Positions 25,481 through 33,824 of a DNA stretch of 64,000 nt are shown here, one piece after another; the stretch's first letter is position 1; the number at the start of each line of letters is the position of its first letter. The notes under the pieces are model-generated. The model was not told the origin of the DNA. It saw nothing but the letters and a program-made list of their open reading frames with translations, and made no database searches. Source of the stretch: Acuticoccus kalidii. Its GTDB lineage: Bacteria; Pseudomonadota; Alphaproteobacteria; Rhizobiales; Amorphaceae. The position numbers and the translations under genes are program-made. Location of the stretch: contig NZ_JAKGCS010000015.1 of NCBI RefSeq assembly GCF_021556395.1, positions 424,386 to 488,385 of the forward strand, written 5' to 3'.

Positions 25481-25993
25481 TGTGAATTCCTCTTCATACC
25501 AACAGGCCCAACGGCCATGTTGCTTGGCGTTTTGACGATTTCGTCAAAGATTTTCGTGATGATTTCGGACGGTCCGTCGACGGGTTGGCGGCAATGCCGC
25601 CCGTCGCGACCGTTTCGCGTCGATGGAGCTCGGTTCAAACCAAAGCCTTCGCCGCGCGCGGCGACGCCCATGCCCCTTCGACAAAATCTGATGGATGATC
25701 GGCCAGCGCTTCAGGCGTCGACGTCGATGGCGCCGCGATCCCGTGGCCCGTTGCGATATCGAGGAGAATTGCGAGGCGCGCCGCCCATGTCCGCCCCGCC
25801 GCACCCGAAGACACACCTTCGGTCGGCCATGTCGTCAGCCCGAAAATCGGGCGGAACGGCACGGGCCGGCGGGGCTAAATGCCCGCGATGAAATCGCCTG
25901 CACAGCGCAGGCCCCTATGCAACGATGCGAGGCTGATCATGATGAGCGAGATGTGTGATCTCGCCCCGCAAAAGTCAATCGCCCCCACCGCCT
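25481..25993. other. Intergenic region upstream of the Rnk-like gene
   Basis: A 513-base gap between two minus-strand genes. Apart from the 18-base dyad at 25531-25548, I see no gene, hairpin terminator or repeat in it. Short open frames on both strands have no recognisable features. Confidence 0.5.
25531..25548. promoter_or_regulatory. Dyad with TTGA/TCAA half-sites upstream of the Rnk-like gene
   Basis: TTTGACGA and TCGTCAAA form a perfect 8-bp inverted repeat around TT. The TTGA and TCAA ends resemble FNR/FixK half-sites but are separated by 8 bases instead of 6, so either a variant CRP/FNR-family protein or another dimeric regulator is implied. It sits about 60 bases upstream of the start codon. 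Confidence 0.45.
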
Positions 25994-26842
25994 TCAGAAG
26001 ACGGACGGAACGAGATGGCGCGGCGTCGCGGCGACCGCCCCCTCGGGACGCTTGCGCCGCTTGCCGAGCTCCGGCACGTCGAACGGGACGCGTTCATAGG
26101 GAATCGCGCTCAGAAGGTGCGTGATGCAGTTGATGCGCGCGGCTTTCTTGTCGTCGGAATCGACGATCCACCAGGGCGCGACCGGCGTGTCGGTCGCCGC
26201 GATCATCGCGTCATAGGCGAACGTGTAGTCCCACCAGCGCCGGTAGCTTTCGAGGTCCATGGGGCTCAGCTTCCACTGGCGCAGCGGATCCGCGATCCGC
26301 TGCTGAAAGCGCCGCTCCTGCTCGTCCATGCTGACATCGAGAAAGTATTTGAGAAGAATGATCCCGCTTTCGACCAGCAAGCCTTCGAGAGGCGGCAGGA
26401 TTTCCAAGAAACGCTTCACCGTATCTTCCGGCGTGAAGCCCATCACCCGCTCGACGCTCGGCCGCGTGTACCAGGAGCGATCGAAGATCACGACCTCGCC
26501 CGCAGCCGGAAAGTGGTCGATATATCGCTGGAAATAAAGCTGGCTCTTCTCCCGGTCGCTCGGGGCCGGAAGCGCCACGACCCGGAAGACGCGCGGACTG
26601 ACGCGCTCGACCAGTCGCTTGATGATCCCGCCTTTGCCCGCCGCGTCGCGCCCCTCGAACAGGATGACGACCCGCGCCCCTGTCGCCGTCACCCAGGCCT
26701 GCAGGTAGGCGATCTCCACCTGGAGGCGTTCGAGCTCCCGCGCATAGGCCTTGTTGCGCTCCTTCTTCGACAAGGGCGCCGGCGTATAGACCTCGGCGGC
26801 CTGCGCTTTATGCCGTTTGCGCTTCTGTTTCTGCCCCACCAT
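25994..26842 (-). CDS. ppk2: Polyphosphate kinase 2 (PPK2)
   Basis: A 282-residue enzyme that transfers phosphate between polyphosphate and nucleotides (NDP or NMP). Walker A is FEGRDAAGKGG (62-72) and the Walker B/lid segment is IFDRSWYTR (from residue 119), the defining pair of PPK2. A basic N-terminal 15 residues precede the domain. ATG 26842 is preceded by AAGGGG 5 bases away; a TTG at 26866 has no ribosome-binding site and is rejected. It lies between the Rnk-like gene and a small conserved gene on the same strand, consistent with a stress function balancing nucleotide pools. Confidence 0.92.
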   Translation of the reverse strand: MVGQKQKRKRHKAQAAEVYTPAPLSKKERNKAYARELERLQVEIAYLQAWVTATGARVVILFEGRDAAGKGGIIKRLVERVSPRVFRVVALPAPSDREKSQLYFQRYIDHFPAAGEVVIFDRSWYTRPSVERVMGFTPEDTVKRFLEILPPLEGLLVESGIILLKYFLDVSMDEQERRFQQRIADPLRQWKLSPMDLESYRRWWDYTFAYDAMIAATDTPVAPWWIVDSDDKKAARINCITHLLSAIPYERVPFDVPELGKRRKRPEGAVAATPRHLVPSVF

Positions 26843-26947
26843 CTCCTCCCCTTGCCTCGCCGCCAAACGGTCCGCGCATGACGGGATGTGCGCCCGCCCG
26901 GCCCGCGCTCGGGACGCGGCGGCATGGCGGCGGACGTCGTCGCATCG

Positions 26948-27208
26948 TCATTCGGGCCCCTCCCGCGGCCCCGCGTCGGCCTCCTCCTTCTCCCGCTCGG
27001 CCCGCAAGATGGCTTCGAGCTCGGCCTCGAGCTCGCGGATGATGTCGCCGTATTCGCCGATCTCGGGCCGCTGGTCGGCATCGGCTCGCGCCCTGATGCG
27101 CGCGAGCGTCGCCTCCGCGGCGGCATGGTCCTCGCAGATGCTGCGAAACTCTCGATGGCTGAGGAGCAGGCGGCCGATACGCTCCGCATCCTGCGGAAAC
27201 CGCTTCAT
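26948..27208 (-). CDS. Small charged protein of unknown function
   Basis: An 86-residue acidic helical protein (MKRFPQDAERIGRLLLSH..., EIGEYGDIIRELEAELEAIL...). The pattern of 'AERI..LL..H.EFRSICEDH' followed by a Glu-rich helix looks like small conserved proteins found beside stress genes in alphaproteobacteria, but I cannot name a family. Start is uncertain: ATG 27208 begins at the recognisable part, ATG 27244 adds 12 residues, and neither has a clear Shine-Dalgarno. It is 105 bases upstream of the PPK2 gene on the same strand. Confidence 0.55.
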   Translation of the reverse strand: MKRFPQDAERIGRLLLSHREFRSICEDHAAAEATLARIRARADADQRPEIGEYGDIIRELEAELEAILRAEREKEEADAGPREGPE

Positions 27209-27408
27209 GATGGTCGCAGGATCGCACGACGGAGATCGCGGCATCGAAGCACCGAACGAACGGAACCGACGCCTCACTCGCCCGCACGCGGCGCCCGACG
27301 CCAGTACGTTACGGTCAAGATCGCATCGCGACGGCCATGAATTGAAACGCCGAATCTACCCATGGGCGGGCGACCGTAGTAAGATTAGACCGATGCACGG
27401 GGCCCACC

Positions 27409-29028
27409 ATGGAAGACATCGGCACCCCTGACCCCACGGCCGTTCGAGAGCAACTCGCTCGGATTGTTGCATCGCCCGACTTCGGAGCGTCCAATCGCAA
27501 CCGCCGCTTTCTGGAATACATCGTTACCGAAACTCTCGGCGGTCATCAGAACCACATCAAGGCGTACACGATCGCCACCTGCGTTTTCGGGCGCGGCGCG
27601 GACTTCGACCCGCAGATCGATTCGATCGTGCGGATCGAGGCCGGCCGCCTGCGCCGGATGCTGGAGCGCTATTATCTGACCGCCGGGCGCGCCGATCCCG
27701 TCATCATCTCGATTCCCAAAGGATGCTACGTTCCCGAATTCGCGCTCAACGCACCCGCGCCCGACCCGCCTCGAAGCGACAACCGCCCTCCGCGCGAGTG
27801 CCGTGGACCGTCGATCCTCGTTCCGGGTTTCGAGGAGGAGGGTGATCAATCGCTCTATCCCAACCTCACCCGCGGCTTCACGCGCCACGTCATCGCCGGG
27901 CTGACGCGATTCACCGAGCTCGCGGTCTTCGGCCCCGACACGTCCGTCCTCCAAAGCGAGCCGGGCGAGGCGCGGGTCGACTATCTGCTGACCGGCGGGA
28001 CGACCATCTCGGCGACGCATTTCGGCGCGGAAGTCCTGTTGATCGAGGTGCGGACGGGCCGCTGCCTCTGGGGTGAAGTGTTCGAGTGCCCGCTCGATCC
28101 GGGCGGATGGGCGGGCGCTCTCGGCGAGCTGGCGAGCGCGGTGGTCCGCGCACTCGCGCAGCCTTATGGCGCGATCTTCGTCGCCCAAACGCAGGACGTC
28201 GACGCGGCGACGGTGAGCGCAGGCTCATCGGCGGCGAGCGTCATGCTGTTCCGCCGCTATGCCCGCACCTTCGACCGGAGCCTCAGGGAGACGGTGCGCC
28301 GCGCCCTCGAGGCGGCGCGCGAGCGAGACCCGGACAACGCGGAACTCTATGGCTGCCTGTCGCAGATCCACACCGACATGCTCCGCTTCGGCAGCGATCA
28401 GAATGCGGCGCGGGCCGAGCTCGCCCGGCGGGCCCTCGATCTCGCCCGCCGCGCCATCGACCTCGCGCCGAACGCCAGCCGCAGCCACCACGCCCTGTCC
28501 CGCGCCTACTGGTTCGCCGGCGACGTCGCGGGCAGCTTTGAAGAGCTCGCGGTGGCGCGGGCGCTCAATCCCAACGACACCGCCATTCTCGCCGACCTCG
28601 GACAACAACATGCCGTCATGGCGCATTGGGACGAGGCGATCGCGCTGCTGGAGACGGCCTATGCCCGCAATCCGGGCCTTCCGTCGAGCTACCGCATCGG
28701 CTTCGCCCTTTATCATTTCGCGCATGGGCGCTTCGCCGAGGCCCTCGCCGAAGCGCACAAGGTCGACGTGAGCGGCGTCGTCTATGGCGCTCTCATGGTC
28801 GCCGCCTCCGCCGTCCGGCTGGGTCGCGAGCCCGAGGCGCATTCGGCGCTCCGCACGGTGGCGGCCATCGACCCGGACTATGGCGCACACGCTGCCGCCG
28901 ACCTCGCGAGGCGCAATGTCGACCCGGACCTTGCGGCCGCCATCTTGAGCGCGCTCGCCGACGCGGGCCTACCAATCGGCCCGGGGGCGACCCACCGGAC
29001 CGCCACGTTGCGGCCGATCCGCGGCTGA
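27409..29028 (+). CDS. TPR-containing regulator related to adenylate-cyclase-type transcriptional regulators (no cyclase domain)
   Basis: A 539-residue cytosolic protein. The first 110 residues (ARIVASPDFGASNRNRRFLEYIV, then GRGADFDPQIDSIVRIEAGRLRRMLERYY and IPKGCYVPEF) match a winged-helix-like domain common in rhizobial regulators annotated as adenylate cyclase or TPR proteins. Residues about 130-260 resemble the TolB-like linker of that group; residues about 270-520 are TPR repeats. No class III cyclase catalytic residues are seen. It probably regulates the island by protein-protein contact. It is divergent from the small charged-protein/PPK2 genes, with about 200 bases between. Confidence 0.7.
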   Translation: MEDIGTPDPTAVREQLARIVASPDFGASNRNRRFLEYIVTETLGGHQNHIKAYTIATCVFGRGADFDPQIDSIVRIEAGRLRRMLERYYLTAGRADPVIISIPKGCYVPEFALNAPAPDPPRSDNRPPRECRGPSILVPGFEEEGDQSLYPNLTRGFTRHVIAGLTRFTELAVFGPDTSVLQSEPGEARVDYLLTGGTTISATHFGAEVLLIEVRTGRCLWGEVFECPLDPGGWAGALGELASAVVRALAQPYGAIFVAQTQDVDAATVSAGSSAASVMLFRRYARTFDRSLRETVRRALEAARERDPDNAELYGCLSQIHTDMLRFGSDQNAARAELARRALDLARRAIDLAPNASRSHHALSRAYWFAGDVAGSFEELAVARALNPNDTAILADLGQQHAVMAHWDEAIALLETAYARNPGLPSSYRIGFALYHFAHGRFAEALAEAHKVDVSGVVYGALMVAASAVRLGREPEAHSALRTVAAIDPDYGAHAAADLARRNVDPDLAAAILSALADAGLPIGPGATHRTATLRPIRG

Positions 29029-29162
29029 TCGCTCTCCCGAACGTCACCCGTAACTCACCCGCACGTGCTGGCGACCCCGCGCGCGCCGGCTACCCTTCTC
29101 CCCCGCGGCGCCTCGCGCCCATCGCGGGGTCGGACATCCTCACCCCAGAAGAGAGACGGAAG

Positions 29163-29612
29163 ATGGCCAGTCTTCATCCGTTGGCGCCGCACGATCTACC
29201 GCCCTTCATCACACCGCCGGGTCAGACGGACATGATGTTCGTCGCGGTCGGCGTGTTCTTCGTCGTCCTGATCCTCCTCGTGGGCAATCTTTATCTGCGG
29301 CTGCATGCGCTGCCGGAGCGGATGGCGCATCGGTCGAACATGGTCCAATTCCACGTCGTCGCCGTTCTGGCGCTGATCGCGCTGCTGACGCATCAGACCG
29401 GCTTCTGGATCGCGGCGCTCCTCCTCGCACTCGTGCCGATCCCCGACCTCGCCACACCCGTCGCCCGGATCGCCGACTCATTGGAGCGAATGGCGGCCAT
29501 CGCGGCCGGTCACGCGGGCGCGGCGCCGGCGATCCCACGCCCGACTTCCGAGACCGCGCCCCCGGCGATGGTGACGTCCGAACCGGCGGGCGCGCGGGCG
29601 ACCCCCGCTTGA
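29163..29612 (+). CDS. Two-helix membrane protein of the HlyD/DUF3141 island
   Basis: A 149-residue protein with two predicted helices: about residues 22-45 (MMFVAVGVFFVVLILLVGNL) and 65-88 (FHVVAVLALIALLTHQTGFW), separated by a short conserved-looking stretch with LPERMAHR. The C-terminal 45 residues are Ala/Pro-rich. I recognise no named domain. It starts a run of four same-strand genes with gaps of about 30-60 bases, ending in the DUF3141 gene. Confidence 0.6.
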   Translation: MASLHPLAPHDLPPFITPPGQTDMMFVAVGVFFVVLILLVGNLYLRLHALPERMAHRSNMVQFHVVAVLALIALLTHQTGFWIAALLLALVPIPDLATPVARIADSLERMAAIAAGHAGAAPAIPRPTSETAPPAMVTSEPAGARATPA

Positions 29613-29642
29613 GACACGCGACGGCGCGCAGGAAACGCTTCG

Positions 29643-30875
29643 ATGTTTGAAATCTTGCTCTGCTCGATGCTGACGATCTTTCCCGACTACCTTTACCGCC
29701 GCTACGCTCAAGGCAAGCGGATCGGCCAAGAGATCACGCTCTATTCGGTCTGGTTCGAGCTGAGATGGGGCATCACCGCCTGCGTGGTGCTGACGCTGAC
29801 GCTCGTCACGATGATTTTCTATTATCACCCGTCGACGCAGAACGCCGTCTCTCTCTTCCGCACCGTCCCGCTGGTGCCCGAGACCATCGGCCGGGTCTCC
29901 GACGTCTATGTCGACGTGCGCGACACGGTGCGCGCGGGCGATCCGATCTTCAAGCTCGACAGCAGCAAGGAGGAAGCGGCCGTCGAAACCGCCCGGCGGA
30001 AGGTCGCCGAGGTCGATGCGGCGACAGCGCTCGCGCGCCAGAACCTCGCCGGCGCGGATGGGCGGATCGCCGAAGCGCAAAGCGCCTACGATCAGGTGCG
30101 CGACGAGCTCGAGACCAAGCGGGAGCTTTTCAGACGCAATTCCCAGACCGTCGCCGAGCGCGAGATCCAGCGTCTCGAACAGGCGCTCGCCGGTCGCCAG
30201 GGAACGCTGTCCGCCGCGATCGCGGACAAGAGCGCGATCGAGACCGAGCTGTCGACGAGCCTGCCCGCCCAGCGGGCGAGCGCAGAGGCCGAGCACGCAG
30301 AAGCCGAGGTCGCGCTCGACAAGACGGTGGTGCGCGCCGGCGTCGACGGCACCGTCGAGCAGTTCACACTCCGCGTCGGCGATCTCGTCAATCCGATGAT
30401 GCGCTCGGCCGGCATCCTCGTTCCCTCCGATGCCGGGCGCCGCGCGATCATCGCCGGCTTCGGCCAGATCGAGGCACAGGTGATGCGCGTCGGTATGATC
30501 GCCGAGGCGGCGTGTACGGCGGTGCCGTTCACGGTCATCCCCCTCGTCGTCACCAAGGTTCAGGACGTCGTGGCGGCCGGCGCACTCCGTCCGTCGGAGC
30601 AGCTCGTCGAGACCGGGGCGATCGGCGCGCCGGGCACGCTCACGGTCTATCTGGAGCCGCTTTATGCCGGGGGGCTCGATCACCTGCCGCCGGGCAGCAG
30701 TTGCATCGCCAACGCCTACACCAGCAACCACGACGCGCTTCAGTCCGACGACCTCGGACCGCTGCGGCGCTTCTACCTCCACATGGTCGACACGGTGGGC
30801 ATCGTTCACGCCCTGATCCTGCGCCTGCAGGCCCTCCTCATGCCGGTGCAGACCCTCGTTCTGCGCGGCCATTGA
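29643..30875 (+). CDS. HlyD-family (periplasmic adaptor-like) protein
   Basis: A 410-residue adaptor-like protein. About 40 cytoplasmic residues precede one membrane helix (about 42-61). A lipoyl half-motif follows (VPETIGRVSDVYVDVRDTVRAGDPIFKLD), then a coiled coil rich in Ala/Glu (about 115-215) and the second half (VVRAGVDGTVEQFTLRVGDLV). The C-terminal region ends with an amphipathic or membrane-associated stretch (HALILRLQALLMPVQTLVL). No transporter ATPase or permease gene accompanies it in this operon, so it may work with a partner elsewhere or have another envelope role. Confidence 0.78.
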   Translation: MFEILLCSMLTIFPDYLYRRYAQGKRIGQEITLYSVWFELRWGITACVVLTLTLVTMIFYYHPSTQNAVSLFRTVPLVPETIGRVSDVYVDVRDTVRAGDPIFKLDSSKEEAAVETARRKVAEVDAATALARQNLAGADGRIAEAQSAYDQVRDELETKRELFRRNSQTVAEREIQRLEQALAGRQGTLSAAIADKSAIETELSTSLPAQRASAEAEHAEAEVALDKTVVRAGVDGTVEQFTLRVGDLVNPMMRSAGILVPSDAGRRAIIAGFGQIEAQVMRVGMIAEAACTAVPFTVIPLVVTKVQDVVAAGALRPSEQLVETGAIGAPGTLTVYLEPLYAGGLDHLPPGSSCIANAYTSNHDALQSDDLGPLRRFYLHMVDTVGIVHALILRLQALLMPVQTLVLRGH

Positions 30876-30931
30876 CGGACGGCGCCGGCCCCGATCGACG
30901 CGCCGACATCAACGCAAGGAGACGACGACAG

Positions 30932-31399
30932 ATGACGAGCGAAGACAGCGCAACCAAACCCGCGATCCCGACGGCGGACGATCTCCGCATGGCGATCCTC
31001 GACCGGCAGATGAAGGAGATCGACCGGCGGCTGAAGGAGAAGGAAGCCGAGAAGGCGCGGCTCGACGCGATCGCCAACGAGTTCCTGTCCGACCATGTGA
31101 GCGATCGCGAGCGCGACATGATCCGCACGATCGTCACGAACACCGTCAACGAGGGCAAGTATGAAGCGCTCGTCTACACCTTCCCCTCCTCCCTCTGCAC
31201 CGACGCCGGGCGCGCGATCAACAATCTCGACCCGGCCTGGCCGGACACCCTGCAGGGCAAAGCCCGCGAGCTCTATGACGGCTTCAAGGCCAACCTTCAG
31301 CCGAAGGGCTATCGCCTCAAGGCGATGATCGTCGACTTTCCGGGCGGCATGCCCGGCAATGTCGGCTTCCTCCTCAACTGGGAGCCGAAAACGTTCTGA
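30932..31399 (+). CDS. Small coiled-coil protein of the HlyD/DUF3141 island
   Basis: A 155-residue soluble protein without signal or membrane segment. Residues about 18-50 form a charged coiled coil (LDRQMKEIDRRLKEKEAEKA); the remaining 100 residues are mixed alpha/beta, with YTFPSSLCTDAGRAINN and IVDFPGGMPGNVGFLLNW. I do not recognise a family. AAGGAG lies about 10 bases before the ATG. It lies 56 bases after the adaptor gene and 43 bases before the DUF3141 gene. Confidence 0.6.
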   Translation: MTSEDSATKPAIPTADDLRMAILDRQMKEIDRRLKEKEAEKARLDAIANEFLSDHVSDRERDMIRTIVTNTVNEGKYEALVYTFPSSLCTDAGRAINNLDPAWPDTLQGKARELYDGFKANLQPKGYRLKAMIVDFPGGMPGNVGFLLNWEPKTF

Positions 31400-31442
31400 G
31401 CGATCACCTCACCGGCCACCCGCCACGCGGGCCCGGCAGGAT

Positions 31443-33749
31443 ATGGGAGGCTCGACCTTGCAAGGCGTGACGGACGTGACGCAAACGAGGCCCGCGAGGC
31501 CGAGGGAGGGGACGGCGATCCCCGGTCTGTCCTCGTGGCATGCGTACCAGCAGGATGCTTTGCAACGCGCGGTCCTGTTCCTCGACGTGATGCGCCGCCG
31601 CAGCGACGCCTATCGCCGGCACGCCGCGCTGCCGGTGCCCCATGTGCTCGACTATGCGGCGGAACTCGTTCTCGATGGGCGCAGCCTGCCGCGCCCGGTC
31701 AACTATCTACTGGCGCGCATCCGACCGCCCGAGGGCACGACGCTCGACCCGTCCCGACGGCCGTTCGTGGTGGTCGATCCGCGTGCGGGCCACGGACCCG
31801 GCATCGGCGGCTTCAAGGCCGACAGCGAGATCGGCGTCGCGATGAAGGCCGGACACCCCTGCTATTTCATCGGCTTCCTGCCTGATCCGGTGCCGGGACA
31901 GACGATCGAGGACGTCGCCCTCGCCGAGGCCGCCTTCCTCGAGGAGGTCGGCCGACGCCATGCCGAGGCCGATGGCCGGCCGTGCGTCATCGGCAATTGC
32001 CAGGCCGGATGGGCGGTGATGATGCTGGCGGCGGTCCGTCCCGAACTCTTCGGCCCGATCATCGTCGCCGGCGCGCCGCTGTCTTATTGGGCCGGCGTCA
32101 AGGGGCGGTATCCGATGCGCTATCTCGGCGGCCTGCTCGGCGGAAGCTGGCTCACCGCCCTCGCGAGCGATCTCGGCGCGGGTGTCTTCGACGGCGCATG
32201 GCTCGTCCAGAATTTCGAGAACCAGAACCCGGCCAACACCCTTTGGACCAAGCCGTACAATCTTTACGCCAAGGTCGACACCGAGGCCGAGCGCTATCTC
32301 GGCTTCGAGCGGTGGTGGGGCGGCCATGTCAGCCTCAATGCCGAGGAAATCCAGTTCATCGTCGACGCGCTGTTCATCGGCAACAGGCTCACCGCGGGCG
32401 GGATCACCCTGGACGACACGGTGGTGGACCTGCGCAATATCCGCTCGCCCATCGTCGTGTTCTGCTCGCGCGGGGACAACATCACCCCGCCGCAACAGGC
32501 GCTCGACTGGCTCCTCGACCTTTATAACAGCGTCGACGAGATCCGCGCCTTCGGGCAGACCATCGTCTACACGATCCACGACACGATCGGTCATCTCGGC
32601 ATCTTCGTCTCGGCCGGGATCGCGCGCAAAGAGCACGACGAGTTCGCCTCCAATATCGACCTCATCGATCTGCTCCCGCCCGGCCTCTACGAGGCCGTGT
32701 TCGAGCCGCGGGCGGCGGTCGCCGACCATCCCGAGCTCGTGACGGGCGACTGGGCGATGCGCTGCGAGGCGCGCACACTCGACGATATCCGTGCGCTCGG
32801 CGGCAACGATCTCGCCGACGAGCGGCGCTTCGCGGCGGCTGCGCGCATGTCGGACATCAATCTCGCTTTCTATCGGGCGTTCGTGCAGCCATTCGTCCGG
32901 GCGAGCATCGGCCCGGCCGTCGCCGAGACGATGCGCCGTCTGCACCCTTTGCGCCTCGGTTATGAGAGCTTCGGCGCGTCCAATCCGTGGCTCGGCTGGG
33001 TCGCGGAGGCGGCGGCCGCGACCCGCAAGGGCCGCCGGCGCGTCGCGGCGGACAATCCGTGGCTTTCCCTCCAGGATCAGGCCTCTCGCCAGATCGCGGC
33101 GACGCTCGATTCGGTCCGGGTGATGGCGGAGACCGCCGCGGAGGATACGTTTCGCGCCCTTTATGGATCGCCCGCGCTCCAGGCCGCTTTGGGAATCGAC
33201 GCGAACTCCGACCGGCGCCCGCGCAAGCCGGCGCGGAGCCTTCTCCATACGCGCCTCATCGAGCACCGGATCGCCGCACTGCGGGCCGGCATGGGCGATG
33301 GCGGCCTGCCCGAGGCGCTGGTGCGCGCGCTCGTTTATGTGGGCATGGCCCGCGGCCGCGTCGACGAACGCGGCTTCGCGGCGATCCGGCGTCTGCGCGA
33401 AGGGCGGGAGGATGCCCGCGCGCTGTCCCTCGCCGCGTTCAAGGCCATGGTGCGAGACCAATCCTACATGCTGTGGATCGACGAGGAGGCCGCGCTCGCC
33501 GCTATTCCGCAGCTCCTGCCGGCCGACACCGCCGCGCGGAACAGCGCGCTCGACAGGCTCGCCTCCGTCCTCGGCGCATCCGGCGCGCTGACCGGAGAGG
33601 CCGCCGCCCGCTTCGACAGGATCGCCGCCCTCTTCACCACACCGCACGTGTCCGACATGCCCGTCCCGGGGCCCCATGACGGGCCGATAGCACCGCCCGC
33701 CCCCGACCTCGCCGAGGCCGTGGCAACCCGGCCTGACGGAGAGGCCTGA
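31443..33749 (+). CDS. DUF3141 protein with PhaC-like catalytic triad
   Basis: A 768-residue protein in which residues about 60-400 form an alpha/beta-hydrolase core resembling polyhydroxyalkanoate synthase. The nucleophile elbow is GNCQAGW (Cys186), the acid lies in SRGDNITPP (Asp345) and the histidine in IGHLGIF (His384): a Cys-Asp-His triad as in PhaC, rather than a lipase serine. The C-terminal 300 residues are helical and form a tellurite-resistance/TerB-like or unrelated helical domain that I cannot assign. ATG 31443 is weakly supported; a TTG at 31458 has a better-spaced GGGAGG. The next gene encodes a phosphate acetyltransferase, and acyl transfer is the probable theme. Confidence 0.75.
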   Translation: MGGSTLQGVTDVTQTRPARPREGTAIPGLSSWHAYQQDALQRAVLFLDVMRRRSDAYRRHAALPVPHVLDYAAELVLDGRSLPRPVNYLLARIRPPEGTTLDPSRRPFVVVDPRAGHGPGIGGFKADSEIGVAMKAGHPCYFIGFLPDPVPGQTIEDVALAEAAFLEEVGRRHAEADGRPCVIGNCQAGWAVMMLAAVRPELFGPIIVAGAPLSYWAGVKGRYPMRYLGGLLGGSWLTALASDLGAGVFDGAWLVQNFENQNPANTLWTKPYNLYAKVDTEAERYLGFERWWGGHVSLNAEEIQFIVDALFIGNRLTAGGITLDDTVVDLRNIRSPIVVFCSRGDNITPPQQALDWLLDLYNSVDEIRAFGQTIVYTIHDTIGHLGIFVSAGIARKEHDEFASNIDLIDLLPPGLYEAVFEPRAAVADHPELVTGDWAMRCEARTLDDIRALGGNDLADERRFAAAARMSDINLAFYRAFVQPFVRASIGPAVAETMRRLHPLRLGYESFGASNPWLGWVAEAAAATRKGRRRVAADNPWLSLQDQASRQIAATLDSVRVMAETAAEDTFRALYGSPALQAALGIDANSDRRPRKPARSLLHTRLIEHRIAALRAGMGDGGLPEALVRALVYVGMARGRVDERGFAAIRRLREGREDARALSLAAFKAMVRDQSYMLWIDEEAALAAIPQLLPADTAARNSALDRLASVLGASGALTGEAAARFDRIAALFTTPHVSDMPVPGPHDGPIAPPAPDLAEAVATRPDGEA

Positions 33750-33769
33750 GCGCGCCGCATCGCCGGATC

Positions 33770-33803
33770 ATCGGCGTCGCAGCGCTCCGAAATCGGCGTC
33801 GCA
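33770..33803. repeat. Two 12-bp direct repeats upstream of the phosphate acetyltransferase gene
   Basis: ATCGGCGTCGCA occurs at 33770-33781 and again at 33792-33803, 22 bases apart start to start (about two helical turns), between the DUF3141 stop and the next start. Same-face spacing could suit a regulator; chance duplication is also possible. Confidence 0.4.
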
Positions 33804-33824
33804 ACGAAACTGGGAGCTTCCGCC

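Noticed and set aside
25994..26866. TTG at 26866 as the PPK2 start
   Set aside because: No Shine-Dalgarno before it, whereas ATG 26842 has AAGGGGAGG just upstream.
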